A stretch of DNA of 64,000 nt from Novosphingobium resinovorum (GTDB taxonomy: Bacteria > Pseudomonadota > Alphaproteobacteria > Sphingomonadales > Sphingomonadaceae): the NCBI RefSeq assembly GCF_027922145.1, contig NZ_BSFC01000019.1:318579-382578 (forward strand). The letters are read 5' to 3'. The notes under the pieces are model-generated. The model ran no database searches and was not told where the DNA came from. It worked only from the letters and a program-made list of their open reading frames with translations. The translations under genes and the position numbers were made by a program. Positions 1 through 8,221 of the stretch are shown one piece after another (the first letter of the stretch is position 1; each line of letters begins with the position of its first letter).

Positions 1-764
1 GGCCCATAAGCCAAAGCCTGGTTCACCGGGATCGTCCAGGGCGTCGTCGTCCAGATCACCGCATAGGCGCCGACCAGTTCGGGCACGGCCGACTCAACGA
101 TCTCGAACGCCACGTCGATCTGGGTCGAGGTGATGTCCTCGTACTCAACCTCGGCTTCGGCGAGGGCGGTCTTCTCCACCGGCGACCACATCACCGGCTT
201 GGCGCCGCGATAGAGCATGCCGTTCTCGGCGAACTTGAGCAGTTCGCCGACGATGGTGGCCTCGGCCTGGAAGTCCATCGTCAGGTACGGGTTGTCCCAG
301 TCGCCGTTGATGCCCAGGCGCTTGAGCTGCTCGCGCTGCACGTTCACCCAGTTCTGGGCATAGGCGCGGCATTCGGCGCGGAATTCCTCCGCCGGAACCT
401 CGTCCTTGTTCTTCTTTTTCTTGCGGTACTCTTCCTCGACCTTCCACTCGATCGGCAGGCCGTGGCAGTCCCAGCCGGGAACGTAAGGCGCGTCCTTGCC
501 CAGCAGGGTCTGGGTGCGGACGACCATGTCCTTGAGGATGTGGTTCAGCGCGTGGCCGATGTGCATGTCGCCGTTGGCATAAGGCGGGCCGTCATGCAGC
601 ACGAACTTGTCGCGGCCGCGGCGGGCGTCACGGGTCTTCTCGTAAATCTTTTCCGACTGCCAGCGCGCAAGAATGCCCGGCTCCTTCTGGGGGAGTCCGG
701 CCTTCATCGGGAAATCGGTCTTCGGCAGGAAGACGGTGCTACGATAGTCGCGCTGTTCGGTCAT
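1..764 (-). CDS. ileS: Isoleucyl-tRNA synthetase, N-terminal part (gene runs off the left edge)
   Basis: This is a cytoplasmic class I aminoacyl-tRNA synthetase that charges tRNA-Ile. About 254 N-terminal residues are visible, starting [20 protein letters not shown] from an ATG at 764. The HIGH signature is seen as [11 protein letters not shown] at about residues 55-65, preceded by HDGPPYANG, and [13 protein letters not shown] follows; all are typical of IleS. The KMSKS loop, anticodon-binding domain and any zinc-binding tail lie outside the window. It shares the minus strand with ribF, which lies upstream across a 229-base gap holding an inverted repeat. Confidence 0.95.
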   Translation of the reverse strand, partial: MTEQRDYRSTVFLPKTDFPMKAGLPQKEPGILARWQSEKIYEKTRDARRGRDKFVLHDGPPYANGDMHIGHALNHILKDMVVRTQTLLGKDAPYVPGWDCHGLPIEWKVEEEYRKKKKNKDEVPAEEFRAECRAYAQNWVNVQREQLKRLGINGDWDNPYLTMDFQAEATIVGELLKFAENGMLYRGAKPVMWSPVEKTALAEAEVEYEDITSTQIDVAFEIVESAVPELVGAYAVIWTTTPWTIPVNQALAYG

Positions 765-840
765 GATCGCGGGGCACTAGAACAAATGCGCGATCGTTGG
801 AAGTGCGAGGATTCGGTGAGGCTCGCCGTCCCCTGCCCGC

Positions 841-974
841 GTCACCCTGAACTCGTTTCAGGGTCCATTGTGCCGCAAGCCCGGAAGCTGGAATGGTAAA
901 CTGCGAGTGCGGCCTTGTGGAGCGACAGTCCGGCACCAACCGCCCGATGGACCCTGAAACAAGTTCAAGGTGAC
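841..974. repeat. Inverted pair of a dispersed intergenic repeat
   Basis: Two nearly complementary arms face each other. The left arm (841-868) begins GTCACCCTGAACTCGTTTCA; the right arm (947-974) is its inverse with small differences. About 78 bases separate them. The pair lies between ileS and ribF, both on the minus strand. It resembles short palindromic repeats scattered through sphingomonad genomes; its function is unknown. Confidence 0.7.
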
Positions 975-993
975 GGGGTGCCTGGCCGCGTCG

Positions 994-1923
994 TCAGAGA
1001 CCCGCCAGCAGTTCGCGCGCTTTCACGCAGTCCCGGTCCATCTGCTCGATCAGCGCGTCGAGCGAATCGAACTTCGCCTCGGGCCGCAGGAAGTGGTGGA
1101 ACGCCACCTCGATCTCCTGCCCGTAGAGGTCGCCTGCGAAGTCGAAGAAGTGCGGCTCCAGCAGTTCCTTGGGCGGGTCGAAGGTCGGGCGGATGCCAAT
1201 GTTCGCCGCACCGTGGACCACGCGGCCATCGGGCATGCGGCCGGTCACCGCATAGATGCCGTAGAGCGGGCGCAGGTAGTTCGCCATGTCGAGGTTGGCT
1301 GTGGGAAAGCCGATGGTGCGGCCCAGCTTGTCGCCATGCTGCACCCGGCCCCGGATCGCAAACGGCCGCGTCAGCAGGCGTGCGGCCAGTTGACAGTCGC
1401 CGCTCTTGAGCGCCTCGCGGATGCGGCTCGACGAGACGGTGCCGCCCGCGTCGCTGACCGGACCGACGGTGCGCCCCTCCAGCCCGTGCGCCGCGCCGAC
1501 TTCCCGCAGCAATTGCGGATTGCCGCCCTTGGCGCGGCCGAACGTGAAATCCTCGCCGGTGACGACGCCGACCGCGCCCATGTGACGCACCAGCATCTCC
1601 TCGATCCACTGCACGGCGGGCATCGCCGCCATCGCCGAATCGAAGTGCAGCACCAGCATCGCATCCGCGCCGGCGGCCGCGAACAGTTCCTGCCGCTGCT
1701 CCAGCGTGGTCAGGCGGAAGGGCTCGGCATCGGGCTTGAAGTGGCGGACGGGGTGCGGGTCGAAGGTGGCGACGATGGCCGGGCGGCCCTGCGCCTTCGC
1801 CCAGCCGATCGCCTCGCCCACCACGGCCTGATGGCCTTGGTGGAACCCGTCGAAGTTGCCCAGCGCCAGCACGGCACCGCGCAGGGATTCGGGAACGGGT
1901 TGGCGGTTGTCGAGGCGAATCAT
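994..1923 (-). CDS. ribF: Bifunctional riboflavin kinase / FAD synthetase
   Basis: The 309-residue protein has the usual two-domain RibF layout and makes FMN and then FAD from riboflavin and ATP. The N-terminal nucleotidyltransferase-type FAD synthetase domain carries LGNFDGFHQGHQ at about residues 26-37 and ATFDPHPVRHF. The C-terminal riboflavin kinase domain has the signature IGFPTANLDM at about residues 205-214. Start is an ATG at 1923. It lies 11 bases downstream of folA, on the same strand, so it is probably co-transcribed with folA and purK. Confidence 0.96.
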   Translation of the reverse strand: MIRLDNRQPVPESLRGAVLALGNFDGFHQGHQAVVGEAIGWAKAQGRPAIVATFDPHPVRHFKPDAEPFRLTTLEQRQELFAAAGADAMLVLHFDSAMAAMPAVQWIEEMLVRHMGAVGVVTGEDFTFGRAKGGNPQLLREVGAAHGLEGRTVGPVSDAGGTVSSSRIREALKSGDCQLAARLLTRPFAIRGRVQHGDKLGRTIGFPTANLDMANYLRPLYGIYAVTGRMPDGRVVHGAANIGIRPTFDPPKELLEPHFFDFAGDLYGQEIEVAFHHFLRPEAKFDSLDALIEQMDRDCVKARELLAGL

Positions 1924-1934
1924 GGGCGTCTCGG

Positions 1935-2432
1935 CTATAGGGCGCGTGTGAGAGTCACGAAAGCATGTGCCGGTCGGGCACCGTCCGCCGCATGGGCGTC
2001 GCGCGCAATTTCAACCCACTCGGGGCCGACTTCGGGCATTACGGTATCGCCCTCGTAATCGCCCGCGATCTCGGTCAGTTCGATCCGGGCGGCGAGCGGG
2101 AGGAAGAGAGCATTGATCTCGGCCCCGCCGATCACCGCGACTTCGCCTTCTCCGGCAAGCGCCAACGCCTCGTCCACCGAATGCGCGACTTCGGCGCCTT
2201 CCGCGCTCCAGCCGGTGTCGCGGGTCAGCACGATGTGACGGCGGCCGGGCAGCGGCGCGGGAAAGCTGTCGAAGGTCTTGCGGCCCATCACCATCGGCTT
2301 GCCCATGGTCAGCGCCTTGAACCGCTTGAGGTCCGCCGGGAGCCGCCAGGGCAGCGCGCCGTCGCGGCCGATCACGCCGTTTTCGGCGCGGGCGTAGATG
2401 AGGAAAACCTGCGGCATCATCTTTGGGGCCAT
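1935..2432 (-). CDS. folA: Dihydrofolate reductase
   Basis: This enzyme reduces dihydrofolate to tetrahydrofolate with NADPH. The 165 residues match the family length. Visible motifs are the substrate-side ENGVIGRDGALPWRLP near the N-terminus, the NADPH-binding MGRKTFDSFP and the late GGAEI segment. The chosen ATG at 2432 overlaps the purK stop by one base (TGATG), implying translational coupling. Internal ATGs at 2420 and 2417 are possible alternative starts, since neither region has a clear Shine-Dalgarno sequence. Confidence 0.95.
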   Translation of the reverse strand: MAPKMMPQVFLIYARAENGVIGRDGALPWRLPADLKRFKALTMGKPMVMGRKTFDSFPAPLPGRRHIVLTRDTGWSAEGAEVAHSVDEALALAGEGEVAVIGGAEINALFLPLAARIELTEIAGDYEGDTVMPEVGPEWVEIARDAHAADGARPAHAFVTLTRAL

Positions 2433-3490
2433 CAGTCGAGGATCAGCCGCGTGACATGGCCCATCTTGCGCCCCGGACGGGCGGCGGCCTTGCCGTAGAG
2501 GTGCAGGTGGTTGGCCGGGTCGGCGAGGATCGTCGGCCAGTCGTGCGCCTCGTCACCGATAAGGTTGCGCATCTCCACGCCCTTGGCGGCAAGGCCGGTG
2601 TCGCCCAGCGGCAGCCCGCAGATCGCGCGGACGTGGTTCTCGAACTGGCTGGTGACCGAGCCCTCGATGGTCCAGTGGCCCGAGTTGTGGACGCGCGGCG
2701 CCATTTCGTTGAAGACGGGGCCGTCCTTCGTCGCGAAGAATTCCAGCGTCAGCACGCCGACATAGTCCAGTGCATCGGCAACCTTGGTGGCGAGGGCCCG
2801 CGCGGCAGGCACCTGCTCCAGTAGGTCGGCGGGCGCGGGCACGGTGCTGAGTGCCAGGATGCCGCCCTCGTGGACGTTGTGGGCGCTGTCGAAGAAGCGC
2901 ACCCCGCCGTCCGCGCCGCGGCACAGGATCACCGAGAATTCGGCAAAGAAGGTGACGAAGCCCTCGTAGATCAGCGGCGTCGCGGGAAGGTCCAGCGCGG
3001 CGGCGTCCCCGGGCGTCATGATGCGCCACTGGCCCTTGCCGTCATAGCCGTCGCGGCGGGTCTTGAGGATGCCCGGCGCGCCGATCGCGGCGATGGCCCG
3101 CGCAAGGTCTTCGGCACTGTCCACCGGGGCGAAGGGGGCAGGGGTGCCGCCGAGGCCAGTGACGAAGCGCTTTTCGTTCAGGCGGTCCTGCGCGGTTTCG
3201 AGAGCACGCGCGTGGGCGAGCAACGGCGTGTCGCCCAGCGCCGCGAGCGGGCCAACGGGGACGTTCTCGAACTCGTAGGTCACCACCGCGCAGTCGGCGG
3301 CGAACTTCGCCATGGCCTCGGCATCGTCCCAGGCGGCGCACGTGAACTGGGCGCAGACGTCGGCGGCGATCGAGTCCGCCTCGGGCGCGTAGACGTGGCA
3401 GCGGTAGCCAAGCTGCGCCGCCGCCATGGCGATCATCCGCCCGAGCTGGCCGCCGCCAAGAATGCCGATGGTTTCGCCGGGAGAGATCAT
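2432..3490 (-). CDS. purK: 5-(carboxyamino)imidazole ribonucleotide synthase
   Basis: PurK is an ATP-grasp enzyme of de novo purine synthesis; it carboxylates AIR with bicarbonate and ATP to N5-CAIR, the substrate of PurE. The 352 residues begin with the nucleotide-binding-like GILGGGQLGRMIA at about residues 9-21. The ATP-grasp core includes LKTRRDGYDGKGQ, and the C-terminal part has FNEMAPRVHNSGHWT, both hallmark PurK motifs. It begins at an ATG at 3490. The partner purE lies 130 bases upstream on the same strand, separated by a repeat element. Confidence 0.97.
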   Translation of the reverse strand: MISPGETIGILGGGQLGRMIAMAAAQLGYRCHVYAPEADSIAADVCAQFTCAAWDDAEAMAKFAADCAVVTYEFENVPVGPLAALGDTPLLAHARALETAQDRLNEKRFVTGLGGTPAPFAPVDSAEDLARAIAAIGAPGILKTRRDGYDGKGQWRIMTPGDAAALDLPATPLIYEGFVTFFAEFSVILCRGADGGVRFFDSAHNVHEGGILALSTVPAPADLLEQVPAARALATKVADALDYVGVLTLEFFATKDGPVFNEMAPRVHNSGHWTIEGSVTSQFENHVRAICGLPLGDTGLAAKGVEMRNLIGDEAHDWPTILADPANHLHLYGKAAARPGRKMGHVTRLILD

Positions 3491-3518
3491 TACGCCTTTA
3501 CGCCTGCCTTGTGCCGGT

Positions 3519-3600
3519 GCCCTTCGACAAGCTCAGGGTGAGCGGACTTAGTGCTGAAATTCTAAAACCCAACCCCGCTCGTGCTGAGCGTGTCGAAGCA
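3519..3600. repeat. Dispersed repeat, inverted pair (CCTTCGACAAGCTCAGGGTG family)
   Basis: The left arm (3519-3546) reads GCCCTTCGACAAGCTCAGGG and continues GTGAGCGG. A diverged inverted arm occupies 3575-3600. The same family recurs at 40238-40333 and 42195-42300, with a lone half at about 28458-28477. It fills the purK-purE gap. Confidence 0.75.
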
Positions 3601-3620
3601 CCTCAGCCAAGCGGGAAACA

Positions 3621-4100
3621 TCAGACCGGCTTTTCCGCTACACCCGCGGTCTGCGCCGCACGGAAGTCCTTGAGCCGTCCCGCCAGCGCCTCGTCCGAGG
3701 TGGCCAGGATCGCCGCCGCCAGCAAACCGGCATTGGCCGCGCCCGCCTCGCCGATCGCCAGCGTGCCGACGGGGATACCCGCAGGCATCTGCACGATCGA
3801 GAGCAGGCTGTCCTGTCCCGACAGCGCCTTGCTCTGCACCGGCACGCCGAGCACCGGAAGATGCGTCATCGCGGCAATCATGCCGGGCAGGTGGGCAGCG
3901 CCCCCTGCCCCGGCGACGATCACCTTGAAGCCTTCGCCGTCCGCGCCATGCGCGAAGTCCACCAGCCGCTCGGGCGTGCGGTGCGCCGAGACGATGCGAG
4001 CGTCATAAGCGACGCCCAGCTTGTCGAGCATCTCGGCGGCCTTGATCATGGTCGGCCAGTCGGACTGGCTGCCCATGACGATTGCAACTGGTGCAGTCAC
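3621..4100 (-). CDS. purE: 5-(carboxyamino)imidazole ribonucleotide mutase
   Basis: PurE class I moves the carboxyl group of N5-CAIR to give CAIR in purine synthesis. The 159 residues open with [14 protein letters not shown], the phosphate-binding GSxSDW motif. [13 protein letters not shown] follows, and [20 protein letters not shown] lies mid-protein; all are diagnostic. The start is a GTG at 4100, three bases after the gpmA stop, with GGAG inside the end of gpmA serving as likely ribosome-binding site. It works with the nearby purK product. Confidence 0.96.
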   Translation of the reverse strand: MTAPVAIVMGSQSDWPTMIKAAEMLDKLGVAYDARIVSAHRTPERLVDFAHGADGEGFKVIVAGAGGAAHLPGMIAAMTHLPVLGVPVQSKALSGQDSLLSIVQMPAGIPVGTLAIGEAGAANAGLLAAAILATSDEALAGRLKDFRAAQTAGVAEKPV

Positions 4101-4103
4101 GGA

Positions 4104-4790
4104 TCAGCGCTCCGAGAGGTAGTAGCGGTCGAGCACCTTGAGATCGTTGTCGAGCTCGTAGACGATCGGCTGGCCGGTCGGGATTTCCAGACCGGTGATC
4201 TCCTCGTCGGAGATACCCGAGAGGTGCTTTTCCAGCGCGCGCAGCGAATTGCCGTGCGCGGCGACCAGCACGGTCGAACCGGCATGGAGGTGCGGCACGA
4301 TCGAGCCTTCGTAATACGGCAGGACGCGGGCGATGGTGTCCTTGAGGCTCTCGGTCATCGGCGTGTCGATGCCCGCGTAGCGCGGTTCGGCCGAGAGGTC
4401 GAACTCGCTGCCCTTGTCCATGACGGGGGGCGGAATGTCGAAGCTGCGGCGCCAGACCTTGACCTGCTCGTCGCCGTGCTTGGCGGCGGTCTCGGCCTTG
4501 TCGAGGCCGGTCAGGCCGCCGTAGTGACGCTCGTTCAGGCGCCAGTCCTTGGTTTCCGGGATCCACAGGATGCCGGCGGCTTCGAGCGCGAAATGCAGCG
4601 TCTTGATCGCGCGGGTCTGCAGCGAGGTGAAGGCGACGTCGGGCAGCAAGCCCTTGTCCTTGAGCAGCGCACCGGCAGCGCGGGCCTCGGCCTCGCCCTT
4701 TTCGGTGACGTCGACGTCCCACCAGCCGGTGAAGCGGTTTTCAAGGTTCCACTGGCTCTGGCCGTGGCGAAGCAGGATCAGGCGAGGCAA
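4104..4790 (-). CDS. gpmA: 2,3-bisphosphoglycerate-dependent phosphoglycerate mutase
   Basis: This glycolytic histidine phosphatase-fold enzyme interconverts 3- and 2-phosphoglycerate. The 228 residues begin [12 protein letters not shown], where the RHG histidine is the phosphorylated residue. [13 protein letters not shown] and the late [11 protein letters not shown] supply the other conserved catalytic parts. The start appears to be a TTG at 4790, because AGGGAG sits six to nine bases upstream and translation from it gives the expected [10 protein letters not shown]. It lies directly upstream of purE on the same strand. Confidence 0.94.
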   Translation of the reverse strand: MPRLILLRHGQSQWNLENRFTGWWDVDVTEKGEAEARAAGALLKDKGLLPDVAFTSLQTRAIKTLHFALEAAGILWIPETKDWRLNERHYGGLTGLDKAETAAKHGDEQVKVWRRSFDIPPPVMDKGSEFDLSAEPRYAGIDTPMTESLKDTIARVLPYYEGSIVPHLHAGSTVLVAAHGNSLRALEKHLSGISDEEITGLEIPTGQPIVYELDNDLKVLDRYYLSER

Positions 4791-4851
4791 TGTAGGCTCC
4801 CTATACTGTCAAGGACCGACGCGGTCTTGCCGCTGTTCGAGATATGGGCCC

Positions 4852-5046
4852 CTAGCTTTCCGGCGGCGATTTGGCCAGTGGCGGTTTGCTGTCGGGCGAT
4901 TCGCCCTCCTCGACCGCTTCGCCGAGCGCGGATACGGCACGAGCCTGCGCCTTGCGGCGACGCAGGTTCTCGCGCAGCTTGGCGGCGAGACGCTCTTCCT
5001 TCGTGGGTTTTCGAGGCGATTGCGGCGCGTTCATCGCCCGCTGCAT
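4852..5046 (-). CDS. Small basic hypothetical protein
   Basis: A 64-residue protein rich in Lys, Arg and Glu with a predicted helical segment (KEERLAAKLRENLRRRKAQ, about residues 14-32) and a Pro/Ser-rich acidic tail ending LAKSPPES. The ATG at 5046 is chosen because GGAG lies six bases upstream; a second in-frame ATG is at 5034. It precedes gpmA on the same strand with a 61-base gap. No function can be named. Similar short helical proteins are common in sphingomonads, but that is recollection and was not checked. Confidence 0.6.
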   Translation of the reverse strand: MQRAMNAPQSPRKPTKEERLAAKLRENLRRRKAQARAVSALGEAVEEGESPDSKPPLAKSPPES

Positions 5047-5175
5047 TGCCGCTCCGAAAAAGAAAGCACAAGAGGCGCTTGACAATCGAACGCCGCGCGG
5101 ACAATAGCGCCCCCCTGTCTCGGGGGCTTCTGGCCCGGCAGACAGACGCCCCGGTTACCCGGGCCTGGAATATGT

Positions 5176-5250
5176 GCTGCTGTAGCTCAGTGGTAGAGCG
5201 CGTCATTGGTAATGACGAGGTCGGGAGTTCAATCCTCCCTAGCAGCACCA
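5176..5250 (+). tRNA. tRNA-Thr (anticodon GGU)
   Basis: The acceptor stem GCTGCTG (5176-5182) pairs with TAGCAGC, followed by discriminator A and an encoded CCA ending at 5250. The D arm has GCTC-AGTGGTAGA-GCGC. The anticodon stem CGTCA/TGACG closes the seven-base loop TTGGTAA, giving anticodon GGT and thus threonine ACC/ACU codons. The T arm is GGGAG-TTCAATC-CTCCC. All cloverleaf elements are present in 75 bases. Confidence 0.96.
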
Positions 5251-5338
5251 TTCCCTTCCCTTTCTCTCATCGAAGATAGCGCATTGCCGGGGCATTCAGC
5301 CACCGCGTCTTCTGGCGTGTTTTGCTGCAATGCGGCGA

Positions 5339-5378
5339 CTGTCATCGAACTGTCTTCGCTCTATCACGCGAGCGTCAT
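5339..5378 (+). promoter_or_regulatory. Putative Pho box array (PhoB binding) upstream of the phytase operon
   Basis: Four heptamers occur at exact 11-base spacing: CTGTCAT (5339-5345), CTGTCTT (5350-5356), CTATCAC (5361-5367) and GCGTCAT (5372-5378). The Pho box consensus is direct CTGTCAT-like heptamers separated by four bases. The array ends 62 bases before the receptor ATG, so a promoter start near 5400 would fit. Phosphate-starvation control is an inference from this match and from the downstream phytase. Confidence 0.72.
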
Positions 5379-5440
5379 GGAACAGGCCTACGGGCCGCCC
5401 TCAAGGACACACAACGTCGCTTCAGGGAACCATTCCAGCT

Positions 5441-8221
5441 ATGAATCGCTCGCTCCAGCTCGTCGCCGGGCTGCTTGCCTCGGCCTCCTTCGCCACTATC
5501 GCTCACGCCGGTGAAGTTGCCGGTCACGTCAACGACGCTACCGGCACCCGCGCGCTACAGTCGGCCACCGTGCGCATCGTGGAACTCAACCGCCAGGTCG
5601 AGACCGACCGCGCCGGTTCCTACGTCTTCGGTGACGTGCCCGCCGGCACCTACACGCTCGAAGCGCGCTACGTCGGTGCGGAAGTGACGACCCAGACCGT
5701 CAACGTCGCTGCGACCGGCCGTATCGAGGGCAACTTCGACCTCGCGGCGATCGGCGGCGGCGACATTCTCGTCACCGGCATGACCGCGAACATGACCAGC
5801 GCCCTGTCCCGCCAGAAGGCCGCGGACGGCGTGGAATCGGTCCTGACCCGCGACGCGGTCGGCCAGTTCCCCGACCAGAACGTGGCGGAATCGCTGCGCC
5901 GCCTGCCGGGCGTCAACATCCTCAACGATCAGGGCGAAGGCCGCTACGTCTCGGTCCGCGGTCTCGACCCCGAACTCAACGGCACCTCGGTCAACGGCGT
6001 GCGCCTGCCCGCCCCGGAATCGGATGTGCGTTCGGTCGCGCTGGACGTCATCTCATCCGACACCATCGAATCGATCGAAGTGAAGAAGAGCTTCACCCCC
6101 GACATGGATGGCGACTTCATCGGCGCCTCGATCGAGATCAACACCACCAGCGCCTTCGATTCCAAGAAGAACCGCTACTCGGTCAGCGCCGAGGGCAGCT
6201 GGAACGACTATTCGGGCAAGGTCATGCCCAAGGGCTCGTTCGACTTTACCCAGAAGCTGGGTGACGACTTCGGCATCGCCGGATCGGTCAGCTACTACAA
6301 GCGCAAGTTCGAGACCGACAACGTCGAGACTGGCGGCTGGAGCCTCGACGACGCCGGCAACGCCTGGGCCGAATCGGTCGAATATCGCGACTATGACGTG
6401 GAGCGTACCCGCATCAACGCGGCGCTGTCCGCCGACTGGCGCGTGTCGGACACGACCAAGGCCTATATCCGCGGCAACTGGGCGCAGTTCGACGACCACG
6501 AATACCGCCGCCGCACCACGCTCGACTTCAGCGATTTCGAGGACGGCCCGACCTCCAGCACCGACAGCGGCGCGACTTTCGACGGCGACGACGAGCGCAT
6601 CACCGTCAACCGCGACCTGAAGGACCGCTTCGAGCGCCAGCGCATCCGCTCGGTCTCGATCGGCAGCGACACCGACACCGGCGTGTGGAAGTTCAAGTGG
6701 ATGGGCAGCTACGCCAAGTCCACCGAGCGCGAGAACTTCTCGATCGACCCGACCCGTTTCCGTGCGCGCTTCACGGAAGGTACCGTGGTCGACATGGATT
6801 ACGCCAACAAGTACTATCCGACCTACTCGGTGACGCAGGGCGCGGACAGCTTCAACGATCCCAGCGAGTATGAATTCAACCGTACCGAGCTGACCACGCT
6901 GTCCGACAGCCGTGACCAGGAATGGGCGATCAAGGCAGACCTCGCCCGCACCTTCGCAGGTTCGAACGGCGACTTCACCGTGCAGGTCGGCGGCAAGGCC
7001 CGCTGGCGCAAGAAGTCTTACGACTTCAACATGACCTACTACGAACTGGCCGACGATGCGCCGGACTATACGCTGGCCGACGTGCTGGGTTCGCAGACCT
7101 ACCGCCTGGTCAACATGGGCCCCGTCGCCAGCAAGGGCGGCCCGGCCGACTACCTGCTCGCGAACCCCGGTTCCTTCGTGGTCAACGATTACGAGACGGA
7201 CTTCAACTCGGCGACCAGCGACTACTCGGTGCGTGAGGACATCGCGGCCGGTTATGCGATGGCGCGCTGGGACAGCTCGACGCTGCGCGTGATCGGCGGC
7301 GTGCGCATGGAGCGTACGTACAACGAGCTGAACGGCCAGTACGTGACCGACAGCGACGACGTCGTGGTCACCCCGGTCAGCTTCACCCGCAGCTACACCA
7401 ACTGGCTGCCCAGCCTGACGGTGCGCTACAGCCCGCAGCAGAACATCGTGGCGCGTCTGGCGGGTTACAAGACCGTCGTGCGTCCCAAGCTCTCGCAGAT
7501 GGCTCCGCGCAACACCATCAACGATGACCTCGAACTGGAAGTCGGCAACCCCGAGCTGAAGCCCTATCAGGCCTGGAACCTCGACGCCGGGTTCGAATAC
7601 TACTTCTCGAACAATGGCGCATTCTCGGTTGGCGGGTTCTACAAGTCGATCAAGGACTACACTTACACCCAGCGCACCCGTGAGGCCGGCACCTATCAGG
7701 GCGTCGAATATAGCGAGCTGACGATGCCGGTGAACGGTGACACCGCCGAGATCGTGGGCCTCGAGGCCAGCTTCAGCCAGTCGTTCTCGATGCTGCCCTC
7801 GCCGTTCGACGGCCTGCTGACGCAGATCAACTACACCTACACGTACGCCCGCGGCACGGTGCTGGACGGTGACGACGTGGCGCGCCGGATCAACCTGCCC
7901 AACGCCTCGAAGAACACCTTCAACGTCGTGCTGGGCTACGAAAAGGGTCCGATCAGCCTGCGCGCTGCCGGCACCTTCCGCGACAAGTACCTCGACGAAG
8001 TGGGCGACGATGCCGAGACCGACCGCACCGTCAACCAGCACTTCCAGCTGGACCTCTCGGCCAAGTACAAGCTGACCGACAACATCAAGCTGTTCGCCGA
8101 CTGGGTGAACGTCAACAACGCCAAGTACTTCGCCTACCAGAACCTCGGCGGCGCCAAGCGCGTGCTGCAGTACGAGGAATACGGCTCGACGGTGAAGTTC
8201 GGCGCAAGGATGTCGTTCTGA
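5441..8221 (+). CDS. TonB-dependent receptor (likely phytate or phytate-product uptake)
   Basis: A 926-residue outer-membrane receptor. The signal peptide spans MNRSLQLVAGLLASASF to AHA, with cleavage before GEV. A carboxypeptidase-regulatory-like beta domain follows (about residues 24-95, including DRAGSYVFGDVPAGTYTLE). The plug domain starts near VTGMTANM and contains RLPGVNILNDQGEGRYVSVR. The rest is beta-barrel ending in the terminal aromatic motif GARMSF. The ATG at 5441 is preferred over upstream in-frame codons because it begins a proper signal peptide. It ends exactly where the phytase begins (TGATG) and is preceded by a Pho box, so the substrate is probably phytate, its breakdown products or a metal-phytate complex. 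That substrate is inferred from context only. Confidence 0.93.
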   Translation: MNRSLQLVAGLLASASFATIAHAGEVAGHVNDATGTRALQSATVRIVELNRQVETDRAGSYVFGDVPAGTYTLEARYVGAEVTTQTVNVAATGRIEGNFDLAAIGGGDILVTGMTANMTSALSRQKAADGVESVLTRDAVGQFPDQNVAESLRRLPGVNILNDQGEGRYVSVRGLDPELNGTSVNGVRLPAPESDVRSVALDVISSDTIESIEVKKSFTPDMDGDFIGASIEINTTSAFDSKKNRYSVSAEGSWNDYSGKVMPKGSFDFTQKLGDDFGIAGSVSYYKRKFETDNVETGGWSLDDAGNAWAESVEYRDYDVERTRINAALSADWRVSDTTKAYIRGNWAQFDDHEYRRRTTLDFSDFEDGPTSSTDSGATFDGDDERITVNRDLKDRFERQRIRSVSIGSDTDTGVWKFKWMGSYAKSTERENFSIDPTRFRARFTEGTVVDMDYANKYYPTYSVTQGADSFNDPSEYEFNRTELTTLSDSRDQEWAIKADLARTFAGSNGDFTVQVGGKARWRKKSYDFNMTYYELADDAPDYTLADVLGSQTYRLVNMGPVASKGGPADYLLANPGSFVVNDYETDFNSATSDYSVREDIAAGYAMARWDSSTLRVIGGVRMERTYNELNGQYVTDSDDVVVTPVSFTRSYTNWLPSLTVRYSPQQNIVARLAGYKTVVRPKLSQMAPRNTINDDLELEVGNPELKPYQAWNLDAGFEYYFSNNGAFSVGGFYKSIKDYTYTQRTREAGTYQGVEYSELTMPVNGDTAEIVGLEASFSQSFSMLPSPFDGLLTQINYTYTYARGTVLDGDDVARRINLPNASKNTFNVVLGYEKGPISLRAAGTFRDKYLDEVGDDAETDRTVNQHFQLDLSAKYKLTDNIKLFADWVNVNNAKYFAYQNLGGAKRVLQYEEYGSTVKFGARMSF

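Noticed and set aside
6053..8041. Long minus-strand open frame of 662 codons
   Set aside because: Antisense to the TonB-dependent receptor, with a His/Arg/Val-rich translation typical of shadow frames.
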